A stretch of DNA of 64,000 nucleotides from Xenopus tropicalis (Eukaryota; Chordata; Amphibia; Anura; Pipidae): contig NC_030677.2 in NCBI RefSeq assembly GCF_000004195.4, forward strand, positions 199,084,743-199,148,742. Direction: 5' to 3'. Shown piece after piece: positions 37,601 to 48,539 of the stretch (within the stretch, counting starts at the first letter, position 1; each line of letters opens with the position of its first letter). A program made the position numbers and the translations under genes. Under the pieces are notes generated by a model, which saw only the letters and a list, made by a program, of their open reading frames with translations, did no database searches and was not told the origin of the DNA.

Positions 37601-40600
37601 TGGATATATAACCCACATTTTCCTGCTGAGTTACAGTTACCAAAGAGAATACCCATGCTAGTGTAAGTTAATTGAAATGCTTTAAATTTTTGTTCATTTT
37701 AATGCATAGGTAGTAGGGATGCACCAAATCCACTTTTTCGGATTTGGCCGAACCCCTGAATTCTTTGTAAAGGATTTGGGCGAATACCAGAACATTAAAC
37801 AAGCTTCACCTGCATTTACATACAAATGTTTCTCATACTTAATTAAAAAGTAGCTTTTGGCAGAGAGCCCAGAAATCTTAACAAGCACCCCCTGCACTGA
37901 GATACAATTGTAACTAATAAGCTAAACAGGTCTCTTGGGGGAACTGAGACTCGCAGCTTAAGGCTGATGCCACACATGGCGTTTTTACGCTGCATATTTT
38001 CTAATTCTCTCGGTGGCTGAAAAACGCACAATATCATCATCCATAGAAATAACTTGAAAAGACTCGAAGGAAACCACACAATGCGTAAATATGCTAGACC
38101 ACAGATTTTTCAAGCGTTTTCCGAAATACGCCGTTATTTGCACAGCAACCTATTCCTATGTATACACAAAGGCAGATGCCAGACGTAGCGGGAATACACG
38201 GCGTTTTTTACTATTTCACACTATTAGCACCATGGGAAACGGGATTTGCTACGTCACCAGTACTAGGCTGAAAAACACCATAGTCAGGGGCTGTGTGGCT
38301 TGTGCAGTGGTTTTAGGCTGAGAAAATATGCAGCGTAAAAACGCCACGTGTGGCATCAGCCTAAAGGGCTATTTCATCTTCATTAGCAACACTGTAAAAA
38401 CGCATAAAACAAAACCCCAATATCCCCAGAAATGTGTTCAAACTTTAAATAAACTGCCAAATATAGTGAAATGGGAGTGGCATTTAGGGGGTGTGGTCCC
38501 CAAAATGGGCGTGGTCAAAACCTTTTTTGCGGTGCTGCGCACACCATTTCTTTTTGTCCCTCTTTCAATTTTCAAAATGTCGGGAGGTATGTTTTGTAGT
38601 AAGTTTGCCTCCTCCTGTATCGATTGTGGCCTCTGAGTATGCACAGTAGAGCAAAGTCATAACCACAGAGTGAAGACCTAAACAGTGTTTTTTTTATCTT
38701 TTCTTCCAGTTCAGCCATACCCACCTATAAATGTGTCACTTACCGTGGAAAGTGGGCGCTATGACCTGTTAGCAAAATGGCTTCCACCTGCCATGGCTGA
38801 CGTGCAGTCTGGATGGTTAACCCTCAAGTACGAAGTGCGATTAAAAGAAGAGAAAGAACAGGAATGGGAGGTGAGAGCAGTGGTACTGTATGATATGAAC
38901 TGTTGTCTTTCTGTGGCTCTTGTGTTCCACTCTCTCTGAATCTTCATGAGGCTCCTGGGAGTTTTCGTTCACAGTAGCTAAACTGTACTTTTCCTTGATG
39001 TAGGGGTTTGTATTTTCTGCATTCAAATAAAGCATAACCACAGAATGAATACTTAAACAACAGATAGTTTATATTATGTTAAGTGACCTATTAAAGAATC
39101 TCACCAAACTAGAAAATATATATATCAGTAAATATTGCCCTTTTACATCCTTTCCCTTGAGCCGCCATTTAGTGATGGGCTGTGTGCTCCCTCAGAGATC
39201 AGCTGACAGGAAGTGATGCAGCTCCTACTGTAACAGGAAGTAGTGTGGGAGTAAAAGGCAGAACTCTGCCCATTCATTGGCTGATGGGGCCTAGCATGTA
39301 TGTGTGCCTTGGCTTGTTTGTGTGCACTGTGAATCCTATGATCCCAGGGGGCGGCCCTTAATTCTTCAAATAGCAGTTTTCTATTTAGGATTACCCAGTA
39401 GCACACACTACTACAAAAGTATTTTTTATATAGACCTACATTTTTTGGGGGTATAGTTTTCCTTTAAGAAGAACTGCAGAGACTGTTCTTCCAATTGAGG
39501 ATTTTCATTGGGGGATGTTGAGGGAACTCAACTCTGTAATTTCCTTAATTCCAACTAATTCCAAACTGTCTGTGTGTCTGGTGTGATATAACACAATAAG
39601 TTGTGCCTTCATGCTTCACTGTCCAAGGGAAAATAAAAAGAAGAGATAAAATCAATAATAAACATGCAGAAATTGTATTTTCAATTGTCTACAATAACAC
39701 TGACAACATACCTTGTTTGTGCTCATGTTTTAGGCACATTCAGTTGGCAATCAGTTAAAACTGAGACTATATGGTTTAATCCCAGGAGGAAATTATGTTG
39801 TCCAAGTCCGATGCAAACCAGATTCGGGGCATTGGAGTGAATGGAGCCCAGAAAGTTATGTACAGATCCCTGGTGGTATGTATCATTTCAAGTAAGAATG
39901 AGTAGAGTTTCTTGGGAGAAATACCTCAGCTGCTGTCTTGTGTGTGTTTAAGAGCCAGTCAGATAGTAGTAGGGTTGATCGGATAGCTGCAGGGTATGGG
40001 TGAAGCAAGGTTACAGCACCTTGTTTGTTTGTAGCAGTTTCCCAATCTTCCAGCTGTTGTTTATTGGTCAGAGAGCTGTATTGTTTGTGTGTAGCAAGGT
40101 TACACCACTTTCAGACTTCCAGTTGTTGGTAAGAAGCAAGGTAAGAGCCACCACCACTCCTCAGATACTCCCCTTTCCTGCTTGTTGGTCAGAGAGCTGA
40201 CGTTACTCCCCAGTTGTAGTGTTGAACATTGCCTGGCTCAGGTGAAAAAAGAAATTCATGCAATGAAATAGCAAGACAGGGCTCAGTTAGTCTATTCCCA
40301 GAATCAATATGAAAAATTCTTCTTCGGCATTATTTTGTATTATTCCTATAATAGGTAAGCTTGGCAGTCCTTGTGTTTAATATATATATCACACTGAGTA
40401 CTAAAATCTGTTAGGTTAAGTTATACACAGCACGGCTGTTTTTAAGACAAGTCTGAGGGGGTATTTGGCCTGGGCTCTCAAATTAAATAAAAATGCCATC
40501 ATTATCTTTAGCGGGTATTTTTACCTACAAAAATTTATACAGTAAGAAATGAAGACACAAAAGCTAAAAAATCACAAGCCTCTTTGTCCACTTCTCACTA

Positions 40601-43600
40601 TATTGTTTTGTAGTAGTGGCCACATTTCAGTCTGTAAAACTGGCCGTACATTATCCAAGATCCACTTGTTTGGCCAGGGACTGGATCTTTCACCAAAAAG
40701 GTGGGAAATATCAGGCTTATCCAATCTTTGGCCCTCAATCCAACAATCAGATCATAGTTGACTCTATGCAAGCCGTTGGAACCCTACAGGAAAATCAAAC
40801 CCACCTGGTCGGCAACTGGCTAATTTTCAGCCAGATATGGTTGGGCAGGCCCACCAGAGGGCCCCACACACAGTCAGATAGGCTGCTGACTCGGCCTGCA
40901 TGGATTAAATCGGCAGCTTAAATCTGCCCTTGTATGGCCACTTTAACTCATTCAAAATACCCTTTGTAGCCCCTGTGGCCCTCCCTGCATTTTGCTCACT
41001 CATGCAGTTTGGAGTTATGGCCCAATGTATTTTAATCAAGTGCCAAAAAGCAATTTAAATACCAGGACAAAAGGCAACTAAAGGATAAAAAAGATATGGT
41101 ATTGGCTTTCTTTAAGATGTGTACAGTTCATGTATAAAGAAGGGTGTTGTTTAGAAATGTTTTAAAAGAAACATATTTACCCATTTCAGTATATCTCTCT
41201 AGGGCGTTGAAAGCAGTAGATACCTGTATTACAGCATTCCAGCTCAGTAGGGAGTAGGCTCCAGGCAGCTCCCATCATTCTTTGCAGATTTTTAACTGCA
41301 AAACGCCAAAGAGCTATGCTGATGTAGTATACTTGATGTATCTGGTGCGCTGAAAGCACACGTTATAATGTTAATTTCAGTGGTTAGTGGCAATTGTGGC
41401 TTCTTACAGAGGTGTAACAATAGGGAAAACTGATCCTGAAGCTGCTGGGGGGCATGTGTATGGGGGAGGTCTAGAGGCATCATGGTCCAGAAAATTTGGG
41501 AGGTTCCCAATCATTTTAATATGGGGTCCTCTTGGTTCACTGCTGGCTGCTTGTGCCAGATGTTAAGCTAAGCTCATAAAGTTCTGAACAAGACTTGCAA
41601 ACCAGCAGGAATCACCCTTGCCATTGAGTTTAATAGGCTGTCTTTTTGCTTTGAATTTTAAGCTTTTCATCTCAAAAGGGCACATTTTGGGATATGTTCC
41701 TTTTTAAAATCTTGATCTTTCACTATAGTGGAGCTCCATTCTCTTTACGTTTTGTGAAGCTGCTTTGGTCCAACTGAATTAAACACTTGTAGAACCAAAC
41801 CTTGGCTCTGCCTGTCAACACAAAGCTTTACCAGCCAAACTATAAGTATAGGCTAAGAAGCCAGTAAAGTTTTCTTCTGCACATTATTGCCGTGTGGCTG
41901 CTATTCTAAATGATTTCATGGCAGTTGATCCCACAGGGAGTACAAGTCACTTGCGTATGTTTTGCAGGCAGTAATAATTGCACTAACACAATGCCTCCAT
42001 CTGCTTGTACAGGGGGAAAGAAAACAGACTTGACACTGTGGATATCAGTTGGTGCATTATCAGCTGTGATTTGCTTGACAATGATCTGGACTATGGCGTT
42101 AAAAAGATGCAGGTAAATTGAGAGTTTATATATGGTTCTACGAGCGTCCCTTCTCTGGTATTTAGTGCCTGGCCCTTTTTTACTGCAACAGAACAGAAGA
42201 GTTTTGGTTCTCGAGCCACACCTCCTCCCACTTTAAATTTACACCTCATTAGATATCAACATTCCATATCAATCAACTCAATTACAACACAAGGCCCTTT
42301 TGCCAGTATTAATTCATGTTGGCTTTTAGCATTTGGGGAGTAAAAAATAAACTTTGAAACCTTATCCAGTATCTTGGAACTGGCTTTTCTAAAGAATAGC
42401 ATGGGAGACCAAACAGGCCGTGTCCGTGCAGTGTAACTGCAAACTTACACCACTTTACGCACCATCCTGTGCTCCATAATTACTTTTATTTCCTTGCACT
42501 GCAGCTCCCCATCTTTAACATGGGATTATTATATAGTTTTTGTAGGACAGATCTCTTGTCCAAAATCCCTTTTTGTGTTCCTCCATCTGTTGCAACTGAC
42601 TTACTCTAAATACATTTGTTTTCTTTAATTCATCTAGTTTGATGTCTTGTATATTGCCACCTGTGCCTGGACCAAAAATTATGGGATTTGACACTCAGCT
42701 CTTAAAGGTAAGTAAAATAATCCCTATTTTACTTCCACCAACCCCACTTTATTTATTCATGAATGGGAAATCAGTTTTACAATATAACGTTTGAAATAAA
42801 AAGCAAAAATACAGTAGAGTAATATTTATTAAATAATGCAGAGAGCTTGGGACTCTTGGGCGGCTGTTGCTACATGGATTAACGTGTATCTTTAAAATAT
42901 CAAAAATCTTAATAAGTGTATTATTGGTTTAACAGAGTGGGAAATCTGATGAGCTTTTGAGTGCTCTTGGCTGTCAAGGTTTTCCTCCGACATCAGACTA
43001 TGAAGATCTTCTAGTGGAGTTCCTAGAAGTGGACGACAGCAAGCAGCATCTCATGTCATGTCATGAACGATCACAACAAAAGCAAAATATTAAAGTCTGC
43101 CCAGCCGATACGGACAATGACTCCGGGAGAGGAAGCTGTGACAGCCCCTTTTCCCATTCTGAAGGTTGCAAAGAGCTTCGGCCCCTTCAGCCAGGAGTCG
43201 AAAGTACAGACAGAGGAACGCATGACCACTGGCCGCCGGAGAATACAATAATCGATGGGTCATTTACAAATTTTGCTGATGGCAAGTCAAACATGTGGCC
43301 AGATGTTCCGTTGCCTGGGAACCAAATTGCAAAGTCATCCTATCAGGATATAAAAGACATTACTAACCTGGCTTTTAGTGCCATGAATGCCAGCGGGCAT
43401 GCCCTTTTGATTCCACGTGATGACAAGAACCAGCTAAGATTCTTCAAAACCATAGAGACCACTGATGAAGAGAAATACACAAAGCCAAGTGACTTTGCAG
43501 ACCTGCGATCCAAAGGTGTCGACGCAGACACAGTGCACTTGTTGCCCAATGAAAAGCCTCCCTTTATGCCTGCTAGAACTATGGACTACGTGGAAGTCCA

Positions 43601-43904
43601 CAAAGTCAACCAAAACAATGCATTATCGCTCATACCAAAACACAACGAAAACAGCGCCAGGACTGAGCAATATTCTGTTCTGGTTCCCAACAGGGAATAT
43701 ACAAAAGTGGAGAGGGTGGAGGGTAACAATGTTTTAGTGTTAATGCAAGAGATGGTCAATCAGGTCAGTCCTGTAACCATGGAACCTACAAAACTGAAGT
43801 TTCAGCAAAGCCAAGTGGCAAATCCTATGGACATGTTCTCGCCAGAAAGTCGAACTCAGGCCGGTGGGATGGGTTACATGGATCCTTCGGCTTTTCTCTC
43901 TTAA
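25563..43904 (+). CDS. prlr: prolactin receptor (prlr), 8 coding exons, 622 residues
   Basis: Joined exons: 25563-25641, 31363-31495, 34932-35101, 38710-38870, 39734-39875, 41968-42112, 42638-42707 and 42936-43904. Together they give 1869 bases, an uninterrupted 622-residue reading frame plus TAA. All junctions use GT/AG and the phases agree. The protein is a type I cytokine receptor of the plasma membrane that binds prolactin and signals through JAK2 and STAT5 (family knowledge).

Visible in the sequence: signal peptide 1-27; fibronectin-III domain 1, about 28-127, with Cys39/Cys49 and Cys78/Cys89; domain 2, about 128-228, with WSEWS at 215-219; five N-glycosylation sequons (Asn62, 107, 115, 135, 232); a transmembrane helix about 252-273; Box 1 ILPPVPGPK at 282-290; DSGRGS at 362-367; and a terminal GYMDP with Tyr614. 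The length equals that of the human long form. The start ATG directly precedes the signal peptide in the exon that begins at 25514. Confidence 0.97.
25801..26270. repeat. 82-bp minisatellite, about 5.7 copies, prlr intron 1
   Basis: The unit starts CTATACCTGCTATCCCACAG and recurs at 25801, 25883, 25965, 26047, 26129 and 26211, almost without divergence. It is pyrimidine-rich on the + strand, begins about 160 bp after the signal-peptide exon, and is non-coding. Confidence 0.97.
26271..28439 (+). other. prlr intron 1, no feature recognised
   Basis: No exon or complete element is recognised. Around 28110-28430 a block (gaataatac, gcctgtaat, gaccaaac) repeats at about 180-bp spacing, suggesting an old local duplication. 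Confidence 0.4.
28440..28930. repeat. dispersed repeat, relative of 1320-2180
   Basis: It shares the blocks ccaattataacta, tttacaggatatttatgact and ataatacacattt with 1320-2180. A TA run lies at 28433-28448. Boundaries are unresolved. Confidence 0.45.
28959..29428. mobile_element. hAT-type MITE, TAGGGATGTAGCGAAC family
   Basis: Inverted ends TAGGGATGTAGCGAAC and GTTCGCTACATCTCTA are flanked by perfect duplications TCGGTGAT at 28951-28958 and 29429-29436. The interior has A-tracts separated by cgcc and gcgg. It lies in prlr intron 1 and is non-coding. Confidence 0.92.
29500..30839. mobile_element. CAGGTAT-end MITE expanded with about 10 copies of a 113-bp repeat
   Basis: The left arm CAGGGGATCCCTTATCCGG and the right arm ending GGTCCCATACCTG are the inverted ends. 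Between them a 113-bp unit (landmark TGATTCCCTTTTCTCTGTAA) recurs at 29721, 29834, 29947, 30059, 30172, 30285, 30398, 30511 and 30624, with a diverged first unit before. Units are nearly identical. A GGAGGCAGAACCG variant appears in three non-adjacent units. It lies in prlr intron 1. Confidence 0.92.
30840..31362 (+). other. end of prlr intron 1, no feature
   Basis: A short diverged piece of a family A TTAA MITE may lie near 31030-31140 (accttagcaacc, aataaagattaactgaagat). Otherwise nothing is recognised. Confidence 0.35.
31363..31495 (+). CDS. prlr: prlr coding exon 2: N-terminal half of FNIII domain 1
   Basis: The acceptor is TTTATCCTACAG and the donor GTAAAG at 31496. It encodes residues 27-71, beginning [12 protein letters not shown]. 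It carries the first disulfide pair Cys39/Cys49 in the conserved FSCWWKPG setting, and an NYS sequon at Asn62. Confidence 0.96.
31496..34931 (+). other. prlr intron 2 with LINE-tail-like repeats
   Basis: At 32290-32520 tatctttatttataaagcgc and tacacagcactgtacagtag, then ccctgccccatagagtttac, match a common frog dispersed repeat. At 32695-32875 tagattgtaagctcttttggg runs to tgttggcgctttataaataa with an AAT tail, the 3' end of a CR1/L2/Rex1-like LINE (class by memory). At about 33700-33975 a gaaaaaagacacatgtccatc block is an old copy of the dispersed repeat seen at 49645. No exon is recognised outside 31363 and 34932. Confidence 0.5.
34932..35101 (+). CDS. prlr: prlr coding exon 3: C-terminal half of FNIII domain 1
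   Basis: The acceptor is GTTTTCTACAG and the donor GTACGC at 35102. It encodes residues 71-128 with the second disulfide pair Cys78/Cys89 ([14 protein letters not shown]). Asn107 (NAT) and Asn115 (NVS) are sequons. Confidence 0.96.
35102..36771 (+). other. prlr intron 3, first part
   Basis: Near 35880 aaagctggccatatatgcacc matches the end of a MITE family also represented at 47205. No exon is recognised. Confidence 0.4.
36780..37086. mobile_element. hAT-type MITE, CAGTGTTCCCCAACC family
   Basis: Ends CAGTGTTCCCCAACC and GGTTGGGGATCCCTG are flanked by perfect duplications CCTTACAC at 36772-36779 and 37087-37094. It is in prlr intron 3, the same family as 12957-13253. Confidence 0.92.
37718..37835. 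mobile_element. half of a GGATGCACC-end hAT-type MITE
   Basis: It begins TAGGGATGCACCAAATCCAC, then ggatttggccgaacccctga. The matching right end is not found. It is related to 14355-14610. Confidence 0.5.
37962..38361. mobile_element. PIF/Harbinger-type MITE in prlr intron 3
   Basis: Inverted ends GGCTGATGCCACACATGGCG and CGCCACGTGTGGCATCAGCC, with the inverted match continuing about 40 bp, are flanked by TAA on both sides (37959-37961, 38362-38364). A 3-bp TAA duplication fits PIF/Harbinger. The flanks on either side look like two parts of one older repeat that it split. Confidence 0.85.
38362..38709 (+). other. end of prlr intron 3
   Basis: The stretch 38365-38600 (gggctatttcatcttcatta, gggagtggcatttagggggtg) looks like an older dispersed repeat. 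No exon is seen. Confidence 0.35.
38710..38870 (+). CDS. prlr: prlr coding exon 4: first half of FNIII domain 2
   Basis: The acceptor is TTTTCTTCCAG and the donor GTGAGA at 38871, phase 0. It encodes residues 128-181, starting [10 protein letters not shown] and ending in the conserved [14 protein letters not shown] block. Confidence 0.96.
39027..39467. mobile_element. TTAA-type MITE, family B, third copy (prlr intron 4)
   Basis: The right end GGGGGTATAGTTTTCCTTTAA is intact at 39467. The left end is decayed (taaagcataaccacagaatg). The interior matches 22526-23028 closely, including ttgagccgccatttagtgat. It occupies about half of the 863-bp intron. Confidence 0.88.
39734..39875 (+). CDS. prlr: prlr coding exon 5: second half of FNIII domain 2, WSEWS
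   Basis: The acceptor is CATGTTTTAG and the donor GTATGT at 39876. It encodes residues 182-229, including [24 protein letters not shown] is the class I receptor folding motif. Where the human protein has Asp-His just before it (the zinc-site pair), this protein has Asp211-Ser212. Confidence 0.96.
39876..41967 (+). other. prlr intron 5
   Basis: The segment 40625-40945 has inverse-like ends aactggccgtacattatcc and cccttgtatggccactttaa. This marks a probable MITE of the 'tggccatacac' type. No exon is seen outside 39734 and 41968. Confidence 0.45.
41968..42112 (+). CDS. prlr: prlr coding exon 6: juxtamembrane insert and transmembrane helix
   Basis: The acceptor is TATGTTTTGCAG and the donor GTAAAT at 42113. 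It encodes residues 229-277. The stretch [18 protein letters not shown] is longer than the human juxtamembrane segment and holds two cysteines (233, 242) and a sequon (Asn232). The helix [20 protein letters not shown] follows, then ALKRC. Confidence 0.95.
42113..42637 (+). other. prlr intron 6, no feature
   Basis: Nothing is recognised besides the splice sites. Confidence 0.5.
42638..42707 (+). CDS. prlr: prlr coding exon 7: Box 1
   Basis: The acceptor is TTAATTCATCTAG and the donor GTAAGT at 42708, phase 0. It encodes residues 277-300 with Box 1 ILPPVPGPK (282-290), the JAK2-binding proline motif of the family. Confidence 0.96.
42936..43904 (+). CDS. prlr: prlr coding exon 8: cytoplasmic tail
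   Basis: The acceptor is GGTTTAACAG at 42935. It encodes residues 301-622, ending TAA at 43902-43904. It opens [18 protein letters not shown] and keeps the conserved [15 protein letters not shown] block. It holds [10 protein letters not shown], which in mammals is a phosphodegron read by beta-TrCP. The tail ends [12 protein letters not shown], in which Tyr614 occupies the place of the mammalian C-terminal STAT5-coupling tyrosine. Confidence 0.97.
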
Positions 43905-44514
43905 TCCAACTGAGATCTTTTGTACTTTTCCCCCCATCAGGTAATCAAATTGCCACAGTGGTTGGCTTTTTTAGCACTAAATACGACTTCACACTACTTG
44001 CACAGAGACCTGCGCTTCGTATTTAGATTTAAGATCAAGGCAGAACAAATGAGTAATTTAATCTTTTTTTTTTTGTTCTTTCATAGCTGCTTGCATTATT
44101 TTGTCACTTTATATAAAATGTACGCTCTTCTGTTACTGGAGGTGAAAGGGATTGTTGCAATCGCCTGAAACAAAACAAGGCACTTCATAGAAACAAAAAA
44201 AGGAAATATGGCTGTGTATAGCAATATATATGCTTTTATTTTTCTGTACAGAGAGGCAAGAAAATGCTACATATTTCAGCCATTTTCTGCACTAGGATTG
44301 TCACCCACACAATGAAAGTTAATGACAGAATCTTAGAAATGTGAAAGCCAGGAGGTCGTACCTTTATTTGCTTTTCTTTCATAATTTCTTAGTGCAGTGA
44401 GAATGTTCCTCTCCTGTTCGAGCACAAATGAATTTCTAACCTTTAATTAAGCACTTTATACTTAAATATGTGCCATGCAGTTAAATACAAAAAAAACAAT
44501 TTATCTCTTTATAT

Positions 44515-44945
44515 TTAAAGGGGAACTCCACCCAAACACGACTTGAGCTGTTTGAAAATTGCAACTTTGCAATATATCTCCATTAAAAAATATGCAGCCT
44601 TTTCATGATTTTTAATGTAGTAATATGGTTTGGAACAGTTCCCTAAGCCCCGCCCCCTGTTCCCTAAGCCTGTCCTCAGTCTGCATCCTCCCAAACCCAC
44701 AATTCCCTGCACATGTGATGTCAATAAGGAAAGGAACATCCCAGTGCAATGCATTGTGGGTTATGTAGTTCCTGCATGCTGTCTGTAAAATACTACAATA
44801 TGCTACAATATGTAACATCAAGGTTTTAGTCCCTCCTCCCCTGCCAGGATTTCAAATGACGCAGAAAGACAAGAACTGTTTTGCAGCTGGATTTTAGCAT
44901 ATAAAAATGGTATTTATTCATACTTTTTGAAGGAACAGATGACAG
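44515..44945. mobile_element. TTAA-type MITE, family C, right end unclear
   Basis: It begins TTAAAGGGGAACTCCACCC with the same terminal TTAAAGG rule as the other TTAA elements. The interior includes ttgcaatatatctccattaa and atgcattgtgggttatgtag. No complementary right end was found, so the length is approximate. Confidence 0.5.
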
Positions 44946-47204
44946 TGATAGGTATATTAGGGGTCGCTGTGGTTGCCCCATCTCCAGTCGGGGTGAAGGG
45001 GGCACAATTTTCAAATGATAGATGCTCTTAAATTGCAAAAGCCTTTAGCTAAATGGTGCTATAATTTGCACGCATATCTGACAGGGCACAGGTTGTATAT
45101 TATTGATGTAATATGTTATTGCTCCCACTTCTATAGCTACTAACCCTCTCCCTAATGCTTTTACCTAAGGGGTCATTAAGAAAACAGAAGGGAGTGTTCA
45201 ATCGGCCACAACTGCCATTTTGCACTTTGCACATTGCCTTCTGCTCTCTCAGCAATGCCACAGGTCTCTCCCTGTTATGGAGCGCAGACACCTGCCGCTA
45301 CTCCTACAAATACAACCTTGACGCCTTCGTCAGTGCTGTATTGGTAAGGGGTGGGAGGGAGAAGGCATTCAGTCGTGCCCCCCTCCTGCCCCCTTTATGT
45401 CCCCTAAATTCCCCCTAACCTTCAGACACTCAGGTTAAGGAGCATCACATGTTGCAAGGACAGGCCTGACCTGCACCCCCTGATACAGTGCTCTGCATTT
45501 ATACCTGCACTCTATAGATGTCCCGAGCACTCTCATTGGTTTGCACCCCCCTCCCCAAAAGACAACTTTGTTGGAAAAATAACAATATCTATAAATAAAT
45601 CAAGCTATTTTATAATATACAAGCATTGGATTTTGATAAATCGGAACTCCTTAGTATAGAAGACATCCTAGACCAAGCTCATAATATAAACCAGATACTA
45701 AATGTAATTGTACCATTTTGTCTGCTGTTAATACACTAAAGCTAGGATCCTAAGGCTAATTGCAATTAAAGTGACAATTCAGGGAACGGTTTAGTGGGTT
45801 TGGGTTCCTGGGAACTTGAAGTCAAATAAAACGTCACATCCAAGAATTAATCTAATAACAGGTGCCACATGTGCTACAAGTCTAACCCATAGCAACCAAT
45901 CAGCAGTTTGTTTGAAAGCTAACTGGTTACAGGGTTACAGGTACTGGTTACAGGGCATGTTGCAAACTTGCTACCGGGTATTATATCAATAACCACCCCA
46001 TGGCTTGAAAATGTGGGATTGTCCTTAGTTACGGTTCCATAAAATGAAATCTATTTATTTTTATTCTTGAAATATAGCCTGCCAGGATTATTTTAACAAG
46101 AAATAAAATTAGAAACTATATTTTTATGTTTATTAAATATACATATTTTTTTTCAAAGAGCTATTCCTATATAGAATACTAGCAGACTCAAGGAAAGGCA
46201 ACCTGTCTGCCCGCAGCTTTAGCCGACCTAAACTCTCTTAGCATCCCTGACCCGATAACAAGCGTAGTTTGGTCACGCCGGCTGGACTCCTCAACTAGTC
46301 TTCAGGCAATACGCATCAGAATTCAGCCCTACTTTCTGGTAGCATAATACCTTTTTCCATCGTTCTGACCAGTACACTCACGTATGACCACTCAAACAAA
46401 CGTTAATCAACAAGACAATGCCTTATTGTAAATGCAGGACTCCGATATTAGGATATTAGCCTCTCAAGGGGAAGTAAAGACTATTTTTGTACAGCTAATA
46501 TATACCTATTATTTTCTACTATGCTGAAGTCAGGGCATTTCTGGTTCAGGAAAGTTCACGAATCAGATTCTTAGTGAGGAGCGGGTTGCCAATTTATAGA
46601 TATCAGGGAAATTATAGTGAATGTTTTACAGTAATGAATGCAAATGTTACTTGATCAGCTTGCATGAAAACACCTATACAGTAATTATATTTCTGTGATC
46701 AGCAAAAAGAATTGAAAAACCATCAAACCATCAAAATAATCTGAACAAAAACTCAAGGGTAGTCAACCATGCAATATTAGTGTGAGTGTTGATAGCCTTA
46801 CCATTCATTTTCCTGTTTCAATACTGAAGGACCACTGTTCATATAAGGAAATCTGTACAATGTGTCATGAATGTCACAATCATGGTGTCTCTTGTTACTA
46901 CGGCTCCATCTGCACATTTCAATTTGGTTCCTTCCAATATCTCACTCTTCATCTCTTTCACCCTCCTGTTTCCCGCTTGGTTTATTCTTCCTATCTCAGA
47001 ATGTGAGCTTTATCCATTGTTTTTCTTTAGTAGGAAAAACCCAAGTTGTGTCTCTTTCTTCTTGACATGAGTTGGAAGCTCTTGGAAAGGGTCGTTGATA
47101 TGGAAGTGCGTAAAATAAATGTGAATTCAGGGACAAACGCACATAGCAGAAGTAATGTTTGGATTCATAGTATGAATTACAATATGTATGCTGAGTTTAG
47201 AGTG

Positions 47205-47440
47205 TAAAGCTGGCCATACACGCACCAATATTATCATTTGAAACAATAAAAAGCCTTGGATATTGGTTGTTTTGTCGATGGGGCGGGACAAAAGGCAAGC
47301 ATTTAGGGCTGAATGGTCATATGGGGTAGAATTCCTATTGTTTCTACCTCCATATCTGAGCCCTGAACATCAGTGGAGGGTACGAATGACCATTGGTCGC
47401 AGGAAAGATCGTAATTGTAATGTGTATGGCCTCCTTAATT
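47205..47440. mobile_element. MITE with 'aaagctggccatacacgcacc' end
   Basis: The left end AAAGCTGGCCATACACGCACC and the right side gtaatgtgtatggcctccttaa are imperfect inverted repeats. Fragments of related elements occur at 35880, 40625 and perhaps 5370. Confidence 0.55.
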
Positions 47441-47462
47441 CCTTATGTACAAGGAACTCTAG

Positions 47463-47622
47463 TGGGAGTCACTTATCAACAATTGGCAATAACCCATGGC
47501 AACCAATTAAATTGTCTCATATATTATTCCACCCGCAGCTGTCCAAAAAAAGGCAACCACTGATTGGTTACCATGGGTTACTGCCCACAGGCAAATGTGG
47601 GCAGTGTTGATAAATGAGCCCC
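47463..47622. mobile_element. foldback MITE fragment
   Basis: The text ggagtcacttatcaacaattgg on the left and gcagtgttgataaatgagcc on the right, with aacccatggcaacca and tggttaccatgggtt inside, form an imperfect palindrome of about 160 bp. Confidence 0.6.
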
Positions 47623-48539
47623 ACTCTCTATATTGTAGTGCATGTTCCGGATTACAGACGTAAAGCACCTTGAACACAAATAATTGGTTGACCAACACTT
47701 ATCTCTGTATTTTTGTTGTTCTGCTGCTGTAGTGCTGTGTCAGTCATTGGTATACTATTTAAATGTAGGAAGATGTAGCCTATTAGCCACTAGGCTAATG
47801 CCAGACGAGGCTGATACTCAGCCTGCAGATAAACACAGGTCAAGAATCAGCCCCTATGCTTGCATCAGCCTTTCCCTGTGCCTGCAACCGGCCAGTGTAG
47901 GGGCTGATTTTCTTACCCACAGGCAGTGAATCAGCCCTGTCTGAAAATAGCCTAAAACACAAAAACAGCTCTGAAGCCATGTTCAAGGTAATGGGTGGAC
48001 AGGCGTTTGTTTTTAAACTAAAGGCAGTTCACAAAAATTAATATATATATATATATACAGTTGTAAACTGGTTATTTCGAAATGTGTTGTTATGTAGTGG
48101 ATAGACTACTTCCAGTGACCTCAAAACAGAAGTTACGACACAATGGGATATAAAATCACGGATTGTATAATGTCAGTATTCTAGGAAACAGCAAGTTTTT
48201 GTTTCCTCTGAAGCCAGGCCAAATAAAAATGATTTTCTGTTTCTTTATAATTCTATGTAGAAGTTTTATAAATACAAGTATCAGAAGAGACTGGGTAACC
48301 CATAAGGATAGATTATTATTATTAGGAAATTCAGCTTTCTGGGCTTTATGCATTTTATGCAATCCTCTGGTTCCCTGCTGCAGAGTAGTACCATTCTTTA
48401 TAAATATAACATGATAATAACCAAGTAACTGACAACAAAATAAATCATTATTTATCATTATGCTTAGAAATAAGCATTGCAAGGGAATGATTCAGGTTTT
48501 GTGTAGCTCTATATATCAAGATATTTGTCATTCATTGAA

